From positions 124,001-188,000 of the forward strand of contig NZ_BNAW01000007.1 of NCBI RefSeq assembly GCF_014654205.1: a DNA stretch of 64,000 bases, written 5' to 3'. Below the pieces are notes generated by a model. It searched no databases. It was not told the DNA's origin and saw only the letters and a program-made list of their open reading frames with translations. The position numbers and the translations under genes were made by a program. Each line of letters begins with the position of its first letter. Position 1 is the first letter of the stretch. This document shows, one piece after another, positions 52,104 to 61,006 of the stretch. The DNA is from Amycolatopsis bullii (GTDB lineage Bacteria > Actinomycetota > Actinomycetes > Mycobacteriales > Pseudonocardiaceae).

Positions 52104-55100
52104 GGCCACAGCCGGTCCGCCAGGTGCCGGGCGACGACGTCGACGTGCGGCGGGTCGACGACCGACAGGTGGTGGGCGGGGACCGGGACGATCTCCAGCC
52201 GCGGGCACAGCTGCGCCCACCCGGCCGCGAGGTCGGTGCGGGAGTACCGCGGTTCCATGGCGAGCCCGGCGGCGTAGGGCTCGGTCGCCCGGTACAGCAC
52301 CACGCGGCCGTCGTAGGGGCGCGGTGTCCCGCGTTCCGCGGCCAGGGTGTCCAAAAAGGACTGGCGCTGGTGGCGGAGGACGCCGGGGCTCAGCAGCCCG
52401 GCTTCGGCAACCCGCCGCATGGTGAGTTCGATCTGCTGTTCTTCGGGCAGGGGCGCGAGTTCGTCGTGACCGAGCCGGACGGTCCGGCCGTAGGTGCCTT
52501 CGACGTAGCCGGTGAAGCGGAGGAACCGCCGGGCCGACGACGCGCGCGGGTCGAGGTCCGGTTCGGGCAGCGGCAGCATGGTGTCGATGAGCGCGACGAG
52601 CTCGACCGGCTCGCCTTCGTCCGCGAGCCGGGTGGCGAGGCCGTAGGCGAGGGCGCCGCCGAACGACCAGCCGGCGAGGCGGTAGGGGCCGTGGGGCACG
52701 CGGGCGCGGACGAGGGGCAGGAGCCGTTCGACGCGTTCTTCGATGCCGGCCCCGGGCACCCGTTCGAAGCCGACGCAGGGCACGCCGGCCGGGAGCCGGT
52801 CGAGCAGCGGGCGGTAGACGGTGCAGGTGCTGCCACCGGGGTGGAACAGCAGGAGGGGAGCGGTGCCGGCGTCGCCGGGTTTGAGCAGGTGCACGGGCCC
52901 GCGTTCTTCGCGCGTGTCGAGCAGCGCACGGGCCACGTCGGCGACGGCGGCGAGGGAGTCGTGCCGGAGCAGGTCCGCCGGGTCGACGGGGGTGTCGAGT
53001 TCGGCGGCGAGGCCGTCGGCGAGGAGCCTGGCCAGGCGGTCCGGATCGGCGGTGCCGGTGAGCCGCACGTGCGGGCCGGCGGCATCGGTGCCGGTGTGCT
53101 GCCGCCAGAGCCGCAGGACGAGCCGATCGGCGGCGTCCCAGGCCCGGCCGCGGGCGGGCGGTTCGTCGCCCCGGGGAGCGAGATCCCGGTTGAGGTCGGC
53201 AAGGGTGGCCCCGCGCAGCACGGCGGCGGGATCGGGCTCGGCGCCGAGTTCCCGGCGGACGGCTTCGCGGATCCGGTTCGCCATGAGGGAGTCGAGCCCG
53301 AGTTCGACGAGGGGGACGTCGGGGTCCAGGCGATCGGGGGAGAGCCCCATGATCGCGGCGACGATGCCGGTGAGCCGCTCGGCCGGGGACGGTGTCGCGG
53401 TGTCGCTCGGTGCTGTCGCCGAAGCGGCGACTTGGGTGGATTGGCTTGGTGTTGCCGCGGCGGCGGTGCCGCCCGGTGTTGCCGCCTGGGCGGCGGTTGG
53501 TGCCGCCGGGGGTGCGGTGGTGAGGTGGGTGGCCCGGGTTGGCGTGGCTGCCGGGTCGGCGGTGCGTCCTTGCGTCGGGCTGCCGCTCGGGCCCGTCTCC
53601 GTGTACCAGTGCCGCTCGTGGCGCCACGGCATCGGCGGCACGTCCGTGAGGCGGGCGCCGTCGTCCGGGTGCGTCAGCGTGATGCGGGTGCCCGCGCAGT
53701 ACAGCGCCGCCGCGGCGGCGGCGAAGGCGCGGACCTCGTCCTGGCCGCGGCGCAGGGTGCCGGTCACCACCGCGTCCGCGATCCCCGCCGCCTCCAGCGT
53801 CCGGGTCAGCGAGCCCCGCAGGATCGGGTGCGGGGCGATCTCGACGAACACGCGGTGGCCGTCCGCGGCCGCCGCCATGACGGCCTGCCGGAACCGGACC
53901 GGGCGGCGCAGGTGCGCGGCCCAGTAGCCCGCGTCGAAGTCCGGAAGCTCGCGCGGGTCGGTCAGCACGGTGTCGTACCAGGGCACCAGCGGCCGCCGTC
54001 CGCCCAGCTCGGCCAGGGCGTCACGCAGGGGACCGAGGACGGGTTCGACCCCCGCGGAATGCCCGGCGACGCCGACCGGCAGCCGTCGCGCGCTCCGCCC
54101 GGCGGCTTCGAGCTCGGCCACGAGCCGGTCGAGCACGAGCGCGTCGCCGGCGACGGTCAGCTGCCCCGGCGCCGAGTCCACGGCCAGCTCGACACCGGGG
54201 TGCGCGTCGAGCTCGCCGGGCGTCAGTTCCACCGCGGCCATCGCGCCGCCCGGCTCGACCGTGCCCAGCAGCCGGGCGCGGGTGGCGACCAGGTGGACGG
54301 CCTCGTCGGCGGTCAGCACCCCGCCCACGACGGCGGCCGCCGCGGACCCGAGCGAGTGCCCGAGGACGGCGGCGGGCCGGACCCCGAGCGCCTCCCACCG
54401 CGCGGCCAGCGCGACCTGCGTGCCGAAGATCGCCAGCTGCGTTTCCGCCAGCGACCGGGGGGCGGCGCCGGTGAGCAGCGACCGCAGCGACCGGCCGCCG
54501 TGCTCGGTGAAGGGATCGCCGAGCTTGTCGACCTGGGCGGCGAAAGCGGGTTCGGCGGCCAGCAGGTGACGGCCCATTCCGGCCCATTGCGACCCGTGCC
54601 CGGAGAAGACGAAGACGGGCCCATCCCCACCGACGGCGACACCGGCGAAGGCCCCGGCCGGCAAGGGATCGGCCCCCTCGCCGACGGCCCGCAACAGCCC
54701 GGCGAGCTCCCGATGATCCGCGGCGACGACGGCAGCTCGGTACCGCCCGGAGTCGTCCCGGCGGAAGAGGGTGTGGACGACATCGGCGAGCGTGCTGCGA
54801 CGCCCGGCGGGCGAGTCCAGCCAAGTGGCGAGCTGCGCGGCCCGCTCGGTGAGCCGGTCGCGGGTCCGGGCGGAAAGCACCCCGATCCGGACCCCGTCGC
54901 GGGGCGACGCCGCAACCCGCCGCTCGCCGGCCGGGGGTGTCGCCTCCTCCAGCACCACGTGCGCGTTCGTCCCGCCGAACCCGAACGCCGACACCCCCGC
55001 CGTCGCGCGGCCGGTGTGGCGGGGCCACCGGGTCGGCTCCGTCACCACCTTCAAGCCCAGCGCCTCGAACGCGATGTGCGGGTTCGGCTCCGCGAAGTGC

Positions 55101-56431
55101 AGCTGCGGCGGCAGCACACCGTGCTTCAGCGCCAGCACCACCTTGATCAGCCCGGCGATCCCGGCCGCCGCCTCCGCGTGGGCGATGTTCGTCTTCACCG
55201 AGCCGATCAGCAGCGGCGCCCCGGCCGCGCGGCCCGCTCCCAGCACCGCGCCCAGCGCACGCGCCTCGATCGGGTCGCCGAGCAGCGTTCCCGTCCCGTG
55301 GGCCTCCACGTAATCCACAGTGGATGGACGCACGCTTCGGTACGCCTCCCGCAGCATGTCCTGCTGCGCCACCGGGTTCGGCGCCGCCAAGCCGTGCGAC
55401 CGGCCGTCGGAGTTGACCGCCGAAGCGCGGATCACCGCCAGGACGCGGTCGCCGTCGTATTCGGCGTCCGCCAGGCGCTTGAGCACCACGACGCCGCAGC
55501 CCTCCGCACGCGCGATGCCGTCCGCGGCCGCCGAGAACGTCTTGCACCGGCCGTCGCCCGCGAGCAGGCCCGCCGCCGCGAACGCCGCCGTCGGGCCCGG
55601 CAGCAGCATCAGGTTGACCCCGGCCGCCAGCGCCAGGTCCGCGTCGCCGTCGCGCAGCGCGCGCACCGCGTGGTGCACCGCGACCAGCGAAGACGAGCAC
55701 GCCGTGTCCACCGCCATGCTCGGCCCGCGCAGGTCGTAGACGTACGACAGCCGGTTGGCGGCGATGCTGCCCGCCGCGCCCGTGGCCGTCCACAGGTCCG
55801 GCGCGCCGCCGGTCATCGTGAGGTGGCCGTAGTCGTGGGTCGCGATCCCGGTGAACACGCCGGTCCGGCTGCCGCGCAGGGACGACGGCGCGATGCCGGC
55901 GTCCTCCAGCGCCGCCCACGTCACCTCCAGGAGCATCCGCTGCTGCGGGTCCATCGTCGCCGCTTCGCGGGGCGTGATGCCGAAGTGCTCGGCGTCGAAC
56001 CCGGCGACGTCGTCGAGGAACCCGCCGAGCACCGGGGCGGCCTCGGCGCTCCAGCGGCCCGGCGGCGCGGTCCGGACGGCGTCCCGCCCTTCGCACAGCA
56101 GGTCCCAGAACTCGCCGGGCCCGTCCGCGCCGGGGAACCGGCAGCCCAGGCCCACGACGGCGACCGGGTCGGTCCCGCGGCGGTCCGTGCTCCGCGGGAC
56201 GTCCGGCTCGGCGGACCCGGTGAGACTGCGGACGAGGTGGTCGATGGTCGGGCTTTCCCACAGGAGCGTGGCCGGCAGCCGCCGGCCGAGGCGTTCCTCG
56301 AGGTCGGCGGCGATGCCGACGGCCTGGCGGGAGGACAGGCCGTAGTCGCCGAGCGGGCGGTCGGGCTCCGCCGTGACGCCGGTGTGCTCGGCGACGGTGT
56401 CCAGGAGCCAGCGGCGCAGGGTCTCGTTCAT
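52100..56431 (-). CDS. Pks13-like type I polyketide synthase, ACP-KS-AT-ACP-TE
   Basis: A 1443-residue condensing enzyme. The N-terminal ACP (residues 1-72) has GLSSRQAVGIAADLE with Ser34, as in Pks13. The ketosynthase (about 88-515) has Cys245 in VDTACSSS, EAHGTGT and KTNIAHAEAAAG. The acyltransferase (about 590-880) has Ser693 in GHSLGS. After a Pro/Ala/Thr-rich linker, the second ACP has Ser1048 (LGLDSLM); then an ACP-like segment without serine, and a thioesterase with Ser1256 (GWSFGGALAYG) and the Pks13-like LLFHPGGST, GFERVPG and MEPRYSR. In Pks13 this layout condenses two fatty acyl chains into an alpha-alkyl beta-ketoacyl product and transfers it to trehalose. Both ends overlap neighbours by four bases. 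Confidence 0.93.
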   Translation of the reverse strand: MNETLRRWLLDTVAEHTGVTAEPDRPLGDYGLSSRQAVGIAADLEERLGRRLPATLLWESPTIDHLVRSLTGSAEPDVPRSTDRRGTDPVAVVGLGCRFPGADGPGEFWDLLCEGRDAVRTAPPGRWSAEAAPVLGGFLDDVAGFDAEHFGITPREAATMDPQQRMLLEVTWAALEDAGIAPSSLRGSRTGVFTGIATHDYGHLTMTGGAPDLWTATGAAGSIAANRLSYVYDLRGPSMAVDTACSSSLVAVHHAVRALRDGDADLALAAGVNLMLLPGPTAAFAAAGLLAGDGRCKTFSAAADGIARAEGCGVVVLKRLADAEYDGDRVLAVIRASAVNSDGRSHGLAAPNPVAQQDMLREAYRSVRPSTVDYVEAHGTGTLLGDPIEARALGAVLGAGRAAGAPLLIGSVKTNIAHAEAAAGIAGLIKVVLALKHGVLPPQLHFAEPNPHIAFEALGLKVVTEPTRWPRHTGRATAGVSAFGFGGTNAHVVLEEATPPAGERRVAASPRDGVRIGVLSARTRDRLTERAAQLATWLDSPAGRRSTLADVVHTLFRRDDSGRYRAAVVAADHRELAGLLRAVGEGADPLPAGAFAGVAVGGDGPVFVFSGHGSQWAGMGRHLLAAEPAFAAQVDKLGDPFTEHGGRSLRSLLTGAAPRSLAETQLAIFGTQVALAARWEALGVRPAAVLGHSLGSAAAAVVGGVLTADEAVHLVATRARLLGTVEPGGAMAAVELTPGELDAHPGVELAVDSAPGQLTVAGDALVLDRLVAELEAAGRSARRLPVGVAGHSAGVEPVLGPLRDALAELGGRRPLVPWYDTVLTDPRELPDFDAGYWAAHLRRPVRFRQAVMAAAADGHRVFVEIAPHPILRGSLTRTLEAAGIADAVVTGTLRRGQDEVRAFAAAAAALYCAGTRITLTHPDDGARLTDVPPMPWRHERHWYTETGPSGSPTQGRTADPAATPTRATHLTTAPPAAPTAAQAATPGGTAAAATPSQSTQVAASATAPSDTATPSPAERLTGIVAAIMGLSPDRLDPDVPLVELGLDSLMANRIREAVRRELGAEPDPAAVLRGATLADLNRDLAPRGDEPPARGRAWDAADRLVLRLWRQHTGTDAAGPHVRLTGTADPDRLARLLADGLAAELDTPVDPADLLRHDSLAAVADVARALLDTREERGPVHLLKPGDAGTAPLLLFHPGGSTCTVYRPLLDRLPAGVPCVGFERVPGAGIEERVERLLPLVRARVPHGPYRLAGWSFGGALAYGLATRLADEGEPVELVALIDTMLPLPEPDLDPRASSARRFLRFTGYVEGTYGRTVRLGHDELAPLPEEQQIELTMRRVAEAGLLSPGVLRHQRQSFLDTLAAERGTPRPYDGRVVLYRATEPYAAGLAMEPRYSRTDLAAGWAQLCPRLEIVPVPAHHLSVVDPPHVDVVARHLADRLWP

Positions 56432-58137
56432 CGCGCCAGTGCCTTTCCGTAGTCGCCGGCGAGGTAGCGGTCACGGCAGGCGCCGCGCGCGATCTTGCCG
56501 CTGGACGTGCGCGGGACCCGCCCGGCCGGCACGAGCAGCACGTCCCGCAGCGCGAGCCCGTGCGCGTCGGAGACCAGCCGCCGGACCGCGGCGGTGAGCG
56601 CGCGCTCGGCGGGTTCGGCCAGGTCCGCGTGCGCACGGTGTTCGGCGACCACGACGACGGCTTCCGTGTCGCCGCCCGCGACGGCGAAGGCCGCGACGCT
56701 CCCGGGGCGGATCCCGGGGTCGGCGGACGCGGCGGTCGCTTCGACGTCCTGCGGGTAGTGGTTGCGCCCGTCGACGATGATCAGGTCCTTGATCCGGCCC
56801 GCGATGTACAGCTCGCCGTCGTGGCGGACGCCGAGGTCGCCGGTCCGCAGCCACGGCCCCTCGGGCAGGCCGCCGGCCAGCCGCGCGCCGAACGTTTCCG
56901 TGCTGTCCAGGGGTTTCTGCCAGTACCCGTCGCCGACGTTGGGCCCGTGCACCCAGATTTCGCCGACCGACCCGTCGGGCAGCACGGCCGCTGTGTCCGG
57001 GTCGACGAGGGCGACGAGCTGCCCGGCCGGGGTGCCGCACGCGACGAGCCGGACGCCGTCCCCGGCCGGGCGTGCCGTGCCGGTCGCTAGGGCGTCGCGG
57101 TCGAACGTGGTGACGCGCGGGGCCGCGGCCGGGCCGGTGGTGACGAACACGGTCGCCTCGGCCAGGCCGTAGGCCGGCCGGGTCATCTCCGGCCGGTAGC
57201 CGGCGCCGGCGAAGGCGGTGTGGAACCGGTCGAGGACGTCCGGGTTGATCGGCTCGGCGCCGTTGACGATCGCGGCGACGCGGCCGAGCCGCAGCCGTGC
57301 CCGGTCGGCCTCGCGGATCCGGCTCGCGCAGTAGTGGAAGGCGAAGTTCGGGGCGGCGCTCCAGCTGCCCGCGTGGTCGCCGAGCAGTTCCAGCCAGCGC
57401 ACCGGCCGTTCGATGAACGCCAGGGGGTCCATCAGCACCGAGCGCAGGCCCAGCGCCAGCGGCGTGAGCAGGCCGAGGACGAGCCCCATGTCGTGGAACA
57501 GCGGCAGCCACGAAACCGTGGTGGCCGCGGCCGGGTCGAGGCCGAGTCCGCGCACGGCCTGGGTGACGTTGGCGAGCACGTTCGCGTGGGTCAGCACCAC
57601 ACCGGCCGGGCTGCGGGTCGAACCGGAGGTGTACTGCAGGTAGGCGACGTCGCCGGGCGCCGGGGTGGGCGCCGGCCACGACGGCACCGGTTCCGGGCGG
57701 TCGACCGCGACGACGGCGACGTCCCGGCCGAGGAACTCCTCGACGCCCGGCCGGGCGGCCGCGGTGGTGACGACGGCCGTCGGTGCGCAGTCGGCGAGGA
57801 CCGCGGCGAGCCGGCCCGCGTGCCCGGGCAGGCCGGGGTCGAACAGCGGCACCGCGATCGCGCCCGCGGTGATCGCGGCCAGGAACCCGACGACGTAGTC
57901 CGGGCTCTGCGGGCAGAGCACGGCGACGCGGTCGCCCGGCGACACCGGCAGCGCACCCGCGGCGGCGTCGACGCGGTCGGCCAGCTGCCGCCAGGTGAGG
58001 CTGCGGCGCCGCCCGGCGGGGTCGGTGGCGAAGTCGGCGAAGGTCAGGGCGGGGGCGTCGGGGGTGGTCGCCGCCCAGTGGCGCAGGCACGCGGTCAGGG
58101 TGTCGCCGCCCACCGCCGGGAAGGTCTCCTGGGACAT
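56428..58137 (-). CDS. FadD32-like fatty-acyl-AMP ligase
   Basis: A 569-residue adenylating enzyme. ATP motif YTSGSTRSPAGV, VSWLPLFHDMGL, FSAAPNFAF-like SAAPNFAFHYC, and IAGRIKDLIIVDGRNHYPQD are characteristic of FAALs and match the FadD32 branch closely; the C-terminal lysine is in PRTSSGKIARG. FAALs make acyl-adenylates and hand them to an ACP rather than to CoA, here presumably the N-terminal ACP of the adjoining synthase. ATG 58137 is 13 bases after the secreted-protein stop, and the stop overlaps the PKS start as ATGA. This mirrors the fadD32-pks13 pair of mycobacteria. Confidence 0.95.
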   Translation of the reverse strand: MSQETFPAVGGDTLTACLRHWAATTPDAPALTFADFATDPAGRRRSLTWRQLADRVDAAAGALPVSPGDRVAVLCPQSPDYVVGFLAAITAGAIAVPLFDPGLPGHAGRLAAVLADCAPTAVVTTAAARPGVEEFLGRDVAVVAVDRPEPVPSWPAPTPAPGDVAYLQYTSGSTRSPAGVVLTHANVLANVTQAVRGLGLDPAAATTVSWLPLFHDMGLVLGLLTPLALGLRSVLMDPLAFIERPVRWLELLGDHAGSWSAAPNFAFHYCASRIREADRARLRLGRVAAIVNGAEPINPDVLDRFHTAFAGAGYRPEMTRPAYGLAEATVFVTTGPAAAPRVTTFDRDALATGTARPAGDGVRLVACGTPAGQLVALVDPDTAAVLPDGSVGEIWVHGPNVGDGYWQKPLDSTETFGARLAGGLPEGPWLRTGDLGVRHDGELYIAGRIKDLIIVDGRNHYPQDVEATAASADPGIRPGSVAAFAVAGGDTEAVVVVAEHRAHADLAEPAERALTAAVRRLVSDAHGLALRDVLLVPAGRVPRTSSGKIARGACRDRYLAGDYGKALAR

Positions 58138-58150
58138 GGGGTTCTCCTTG

Positions 58151-58804
58151 CTAGCGGCCCAGCCGTGGGGCGGCGTGCTGCCACGCGGCGACGGCCAGGG
58201 TGTCGAGGTCGAGGTCGGTCGCTCCGGCGTCGCGGAGCAGGACCAGCGCGCCGTCGGCGGCGATGGCGACGGTGCGCAGGCGCAGGCCGGGTTCCGGCTG
58301 GCCCGGCAGGGTGAGGACTTGCTGGTAGGACAGGGTTTGCGCGCCGGGAACGGCCGGCCCGGTGCCGACGGTCGTGGTCGATTCCGTGGGCAGGTCCTGG
58401 TCGTCGACGGTGACGCGCGCGCAGCGGCGTGCCTGCGCGGCCCAGGCGGTGAGGTCGGGCGGGTGCGGGGTGCGCGCGACGAGTTCGGACAGCTGCCCGC
58501 CGGGTACCGCCGTCTGGAAGCCCTGGCCGCTGACGCCGCCCGGGCTCAGCAGCCGGCCGTGGACGACGTCGGTGCAGCCCCCGTCGTCCCGTCGATCCGA
58601 AGTGGACAGCGCGGTGGCGACGTCGAAGACGTCGCGCGCCGCGGGCGGTCCGGGGATCGTCTCGGCAGGCAGCAGCGCGGCCGGGGGCACCGCCGGTGGC
58701 GGGGGAGCGGGGACCGCCGTGGCGGGTTTTGCCGGGGAAATGGTGACCACGGCGGCCGCGGCGATCAGGAGCGCGGCCGGGGGGAAACGAATTCGGGCAG
58801 CCAT
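58151..58804 (-). CDS. Secreted protein, first gene of the FAAL-PKS operon
   Basis: A 217-residue protein with a signal peptide (residues 1-29, ending KPATAV), a Pro/Ala-rich linker and a mature domain of about 150 residues. Two cysteines (DDGGCTDVV, ARRCARV) and a final TLAVAAWQHAAPRLG suggest a small alpha/beta domain reminiscent of mycobacterial sensor-type extracellular domains (PknH-like); this is tentative. GGAAGGG is a good ribosome site. Being first in an operon of lipid assembly genes, it may bind the lipid or its acceptor outside the cell. Confidence 0.7.
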   Translation of the reverse strand: MAARIRFPPAALLIAAAAVVTISPAKPATAVPAPPPPAVPPAALLPAETIPGPPAARDVFDVATALSTSDRRDDGGCTDVVHGRLLSPGGVSGQGFQTAVPGGQLSELVARTPHPPDLTAWAAQARRCARVTVDDQDLPTESTTTVGTGPAVPGAQTLSYQQVLTLPGQPEPGLRLRTVAIAADGALVLLRDAGATDLDLDTLAVAAWQHAAPRLGR

Positions 58805-59126
58805 GAATAGCCCTTCCGGGAGCATTCTGGAGGGAGGTGCGGCCCCTGCGCTGGAACCCTTCGCCGGGGCACGTCGAGCGACGGCGGATCCGGCGGCACG
58901 GCGAAGGCTACGCCCGGAAATCGGTTGCCGGAAGCACCTCAAGACGGCGTAAACATCGTCGGGCACAGCGGGTGAGCTGCCGAATTGCAGGTTACTGGCG
59001 AGTTCGGCAGGCGGTTGTGGCACGGCCGTCCGAGTTTCGTCACGCTGCGCGAGCGCCGCCTCACCCTTGCGGGGGAGTTTGTTTTCCTGCCATTCACATT
59101 GTCCGCTCACATCGTGGACAGGACAA
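58805..59126. other. Divergent promoter region of the lipid cluster
   Basis: The 385-bp gap 58805-59189 separates the two operons. No gene is evident. The right half is distinctly AT-richer. The inverted repeat at 59098-59127 overlaps the rightward promoter; the leftward promoter was not identified. Confidence 0.6.
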
Positions 59127-59127
59127 T
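59098..59127. promoter_or_regulatory. Inverted repeat overlapping the rightward lipid-operon promoter
   Basis: ATTGTCC (59098-59104) and GGACAAT (59121-59127) are perfect 7-bp arms around 16 bases; a nested TGTCC/TGGACA pair lies inside. Its right arm touches the -35 box at 59127, so a bound regulator could control the acyltransferase-reductase-glycosyltransferase operon. Confidence 0.5.
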
Positions 59128-59155
59128 TGCGCTACCGAGGGCGTTTCCATTAGCT
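59127..59155 (+). promoter_or_regulatory. Promoter of the acyltransferase operon
   Basis: TTGCGC (59127-59132) and TTAGCT (59150-59155) are 17 bases apart, predicting a start near 59162, 28 bases before the ATG at 59190, which has AAAGGAAA as its ribosome site. Confidence 0.5.
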
Positions 59156-59189
59156 TGACCGCACCTTCGACGACCGGGAAAGGAAACGC

Positions 59190-60179
59190 ATGCGCCTTTT
59201 TGTGAGGTGGTTCACGGCCCTGGCGGCCGCGGGGTGCGTGCTGCCCGGCACCCCCGCCGCGGCCGCCGTCACGGACGCCCGGGCCGACGACGGCTCGCAC
59301 GTCGTGGCTCAGACCACTGTGGACGGTGATCCGCGCGTGCTGGACCTGACCGTGCGCTCGGTCGGTGTCGGGGGGTACGCGATGGTCCGGCTGATCCTGC
59401 CGGAGCACTGGGCGGACCGGCGCTGGCCGGCGATCTACCTGCTCGCCGGCGAGACCCGGCTGCAGGACTACCGCGGCTGGAGCGCGAACACCGACGTCCG
59501 GCGGCTCGTCGACGACGCCGGTGTCCTGGTCGTCATGCCCGGGTCAGGATCCGCGGGGTTCTTCAGTGACTGGTGGAACTACGGCAAGGACATCGCGCTC
59601 AACCAATGGGAGACGTTCACCGCAGTCGAACTGCCGCAGCTGATCGACCGCGGCTACCGCGGAGACGGCCGCCGCGCGGCCGCCGGCCTGTCCCTCGGCG
59701 GGTACGGCGCGATCGAGCTCGCCGCGAGACGGCCGGGAGTGTTCCGCTACGCGGCCTCCTTCAGCGGCAACCTGAACCCGGCCGGCCCCACCGGCGAGCT
59801 GCTGACGAGCGCGATCATCGCGTCGGCCCGCCTCGACCCCGAAGCGCTGTGGGGCGACCGGCGGCGGGAGGCCGCGCGCTGGGAAGCGCACGATCCGCTG
59901 GTGAACGCCGACCGCCTGCGCGGCACCGAGCTGTACCTTTCGGCGGGCAACGGGCTGCCGGGCCCGCTCGATGCGAAGCTGCCGATCGACGTGCTGCCCG
60001 GCGCGATGCTCCTGGAATTCCTCTGCGGCGCCCAGACGACGGCGATGGCCGGCCGGCTGCGCGCCCTCGGCGTCCCGGCGACGGTGGATCTGTACGGGCC
60101 GGGCACGCACCAGTGGGCGTACTGGCAGGAGCAGCTGCACAAGACGTGGTCCAGGATGCTGCAGGTGCTGGCGTCGTGA
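59190..60179 (+). CDS. Secreted antigen-85-like acyltransferase/esterase
   Basis: A 329-residue secreted alpha/beta hydrolase. The signal peptide (residues 1-27) ends PAAAAV. The fold follows antigen 85/esterase D: YLLAGETRLQDYRGWSANTD, VMPGSGSAGFFSDWWN, QWETFTAVELPQLIDRGY, and the nucleophile Ser168 in AAGLSLGGYGAIELA; His307 is in GTHQW. In mycobacteria antigen 85 moves mycolyl groups between trehalose and arabinogalactan outside the membrane. Here it could transfer the PKS product to a wall or sugar acceptor. The stop overlaps the SDR start as GTGA, making it first of a coupled three-gene operon. Confidence 0.88.
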   Translation: MRLFVRWFTALAAAGCVLPGTPAAAAVTDARADDGSHVVAQTTVDGDPRVLDLTVRSVGVGGYAMVRLILPEHWADRRWPAIYLLAGETRLQDYRGWSANTDVRRLVDDAGVLVVMPGSGSAGFFSDWWNYGKDIALNQWETFTAVELPQLIDRGYRGDGRRAAAGLSLGGYGAIELAARRPGVFRYAASFSGNLNPAGPTGELLTSAIIASARLDPEALWGDRRREAARWEAHDPLVNADRLRGTELYLSAGNGLPGPLDAKLPIDVLPGAMLLEFLCGAQTTAMAGRLRALGVPATVDLYGPGTHQWAYWQEQLHKTWSRMLQVLAS

Positions 60180-61006
60180 CACCGTCCTATGTGGTCACGG
60201 GCGCGGCGGGCGGCATCGGCCGCGCGTGCGTGGCGGAGCTGGTCCGGCGCGGCGCGCACGTGTGGGCGAGCGTGCGGACCGACCACGACGAAGCGGAACT
60301 CTCCCGTGCGTACGGCGAAGCCGTCACGGTGCTGCGCATGGACCTGCGCGACGCGGAGTCGATCGCCCGGTGCGGCGAGCGCGTCGCGGCGGCGGGACCG
60401 GTGCGGGGCCTGGTGAACAACGCCGGCCTCGCGCGGCCGGGGCCGTTGGAGCACGTGCCGCTGGAGGCGTTCCGGGAGCAGCTGGAGGTGAATGTGACGG
60501 GCCAGCTGGCGGTGACGCGCGCGATGCTGCCCGCCCTGCGGCGCGCGGAGGCGGCACGGGTGGTGACGATCGGCTCGATCGGCGGCCGGATCGCGGGGCC
60601 GATGGTCGGGCCGTACCACACGTCGAAGTTCGCGCTGGTCGGGTTGACCGACAGCCTGCGCGCGGAGCTGGCCCCGGAGGGCATCCGGGTGGTGCTGGTC
60701 GAGCCGGGAGCGGTGGCGACGCCGATCTGGCCCCGGGCCCGCGCGGCGGCCGAGCAGGTCCGGGCGGGCCTGTCGCCGGCGGCACTGGAGAGGTACGGAG
60801 ACCAACTGGCGGCGGCCGAGCGCAGCGCGGCCCGGTCGGCGCGAACGGGCGTGCCCCCGAGGCGCGCGGCGGAGACGGTGGTCCGGGCCCTGACGAGCCG
60901 CCGCCCGGCACCGCGCTACCTGGTGGGCGCGGACGCACGGTTCGCGGCGGTGCTGGCGAGCCTGCCGTTCCGCTTGAGGTACCACCTGACGGCGGCGAAG
61001 CGGTGA
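60176..61006 (+). CDS. Short-chain dehydrogenase/reductase
   Basis: A 276-residue NADP-type SDR. VTGAAGGIGRACVAEL binds the cofactor, NNAGLARPG follows, and the catalytic Ser, Tyr and Lys are in IGSIGGRIAG and GPYHTSKFAL. The C-terminal extension (RYLVGADARFAAVLASLP, FRLRYHL) is common in SDRs acting on lipids or sterols. In mycolate synthesis a separate SDR (CmrA, Rv2509) reduces the beta-keto group left by Pks13; this gene is placed to do the same. GTG 60176 and the stop are both in 4-base overlaps, so it is tightly coupled to both neighbours. Confidence 0.9.
   Translation: MTPSYVVTGAAGGIGRACVAELVRRGAHVWASVRTDHDEAELSRAYGEAVTVLRMDLRDAESIARCGERVAAAGPVRGLVNNAGLARPGPLEHVPLEAFREQLEVNVTGQLAVTRAMLPALRRAEAARVVTIGSIGGRIAGPMVGPYHTSKFALVGLTDSLRAELAPEGIRVVLVEPGAVATPIWPRARAAAEQVRAGLSPAALERYGDQLAAAERSAARSARTGVPPRRAAETVVRALTSRRPAPRYLVGADARFAAVLASLPFRLRYHLTAAKR

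Noticed and set aside
52124..56452. A 1442-codon open frame on the plus strand opposite the PKS gene
   Set aside because: It is an antisense shadow caused by GC-rich codon bias; the minus-strand frame has full domain motifs and coupled starts.
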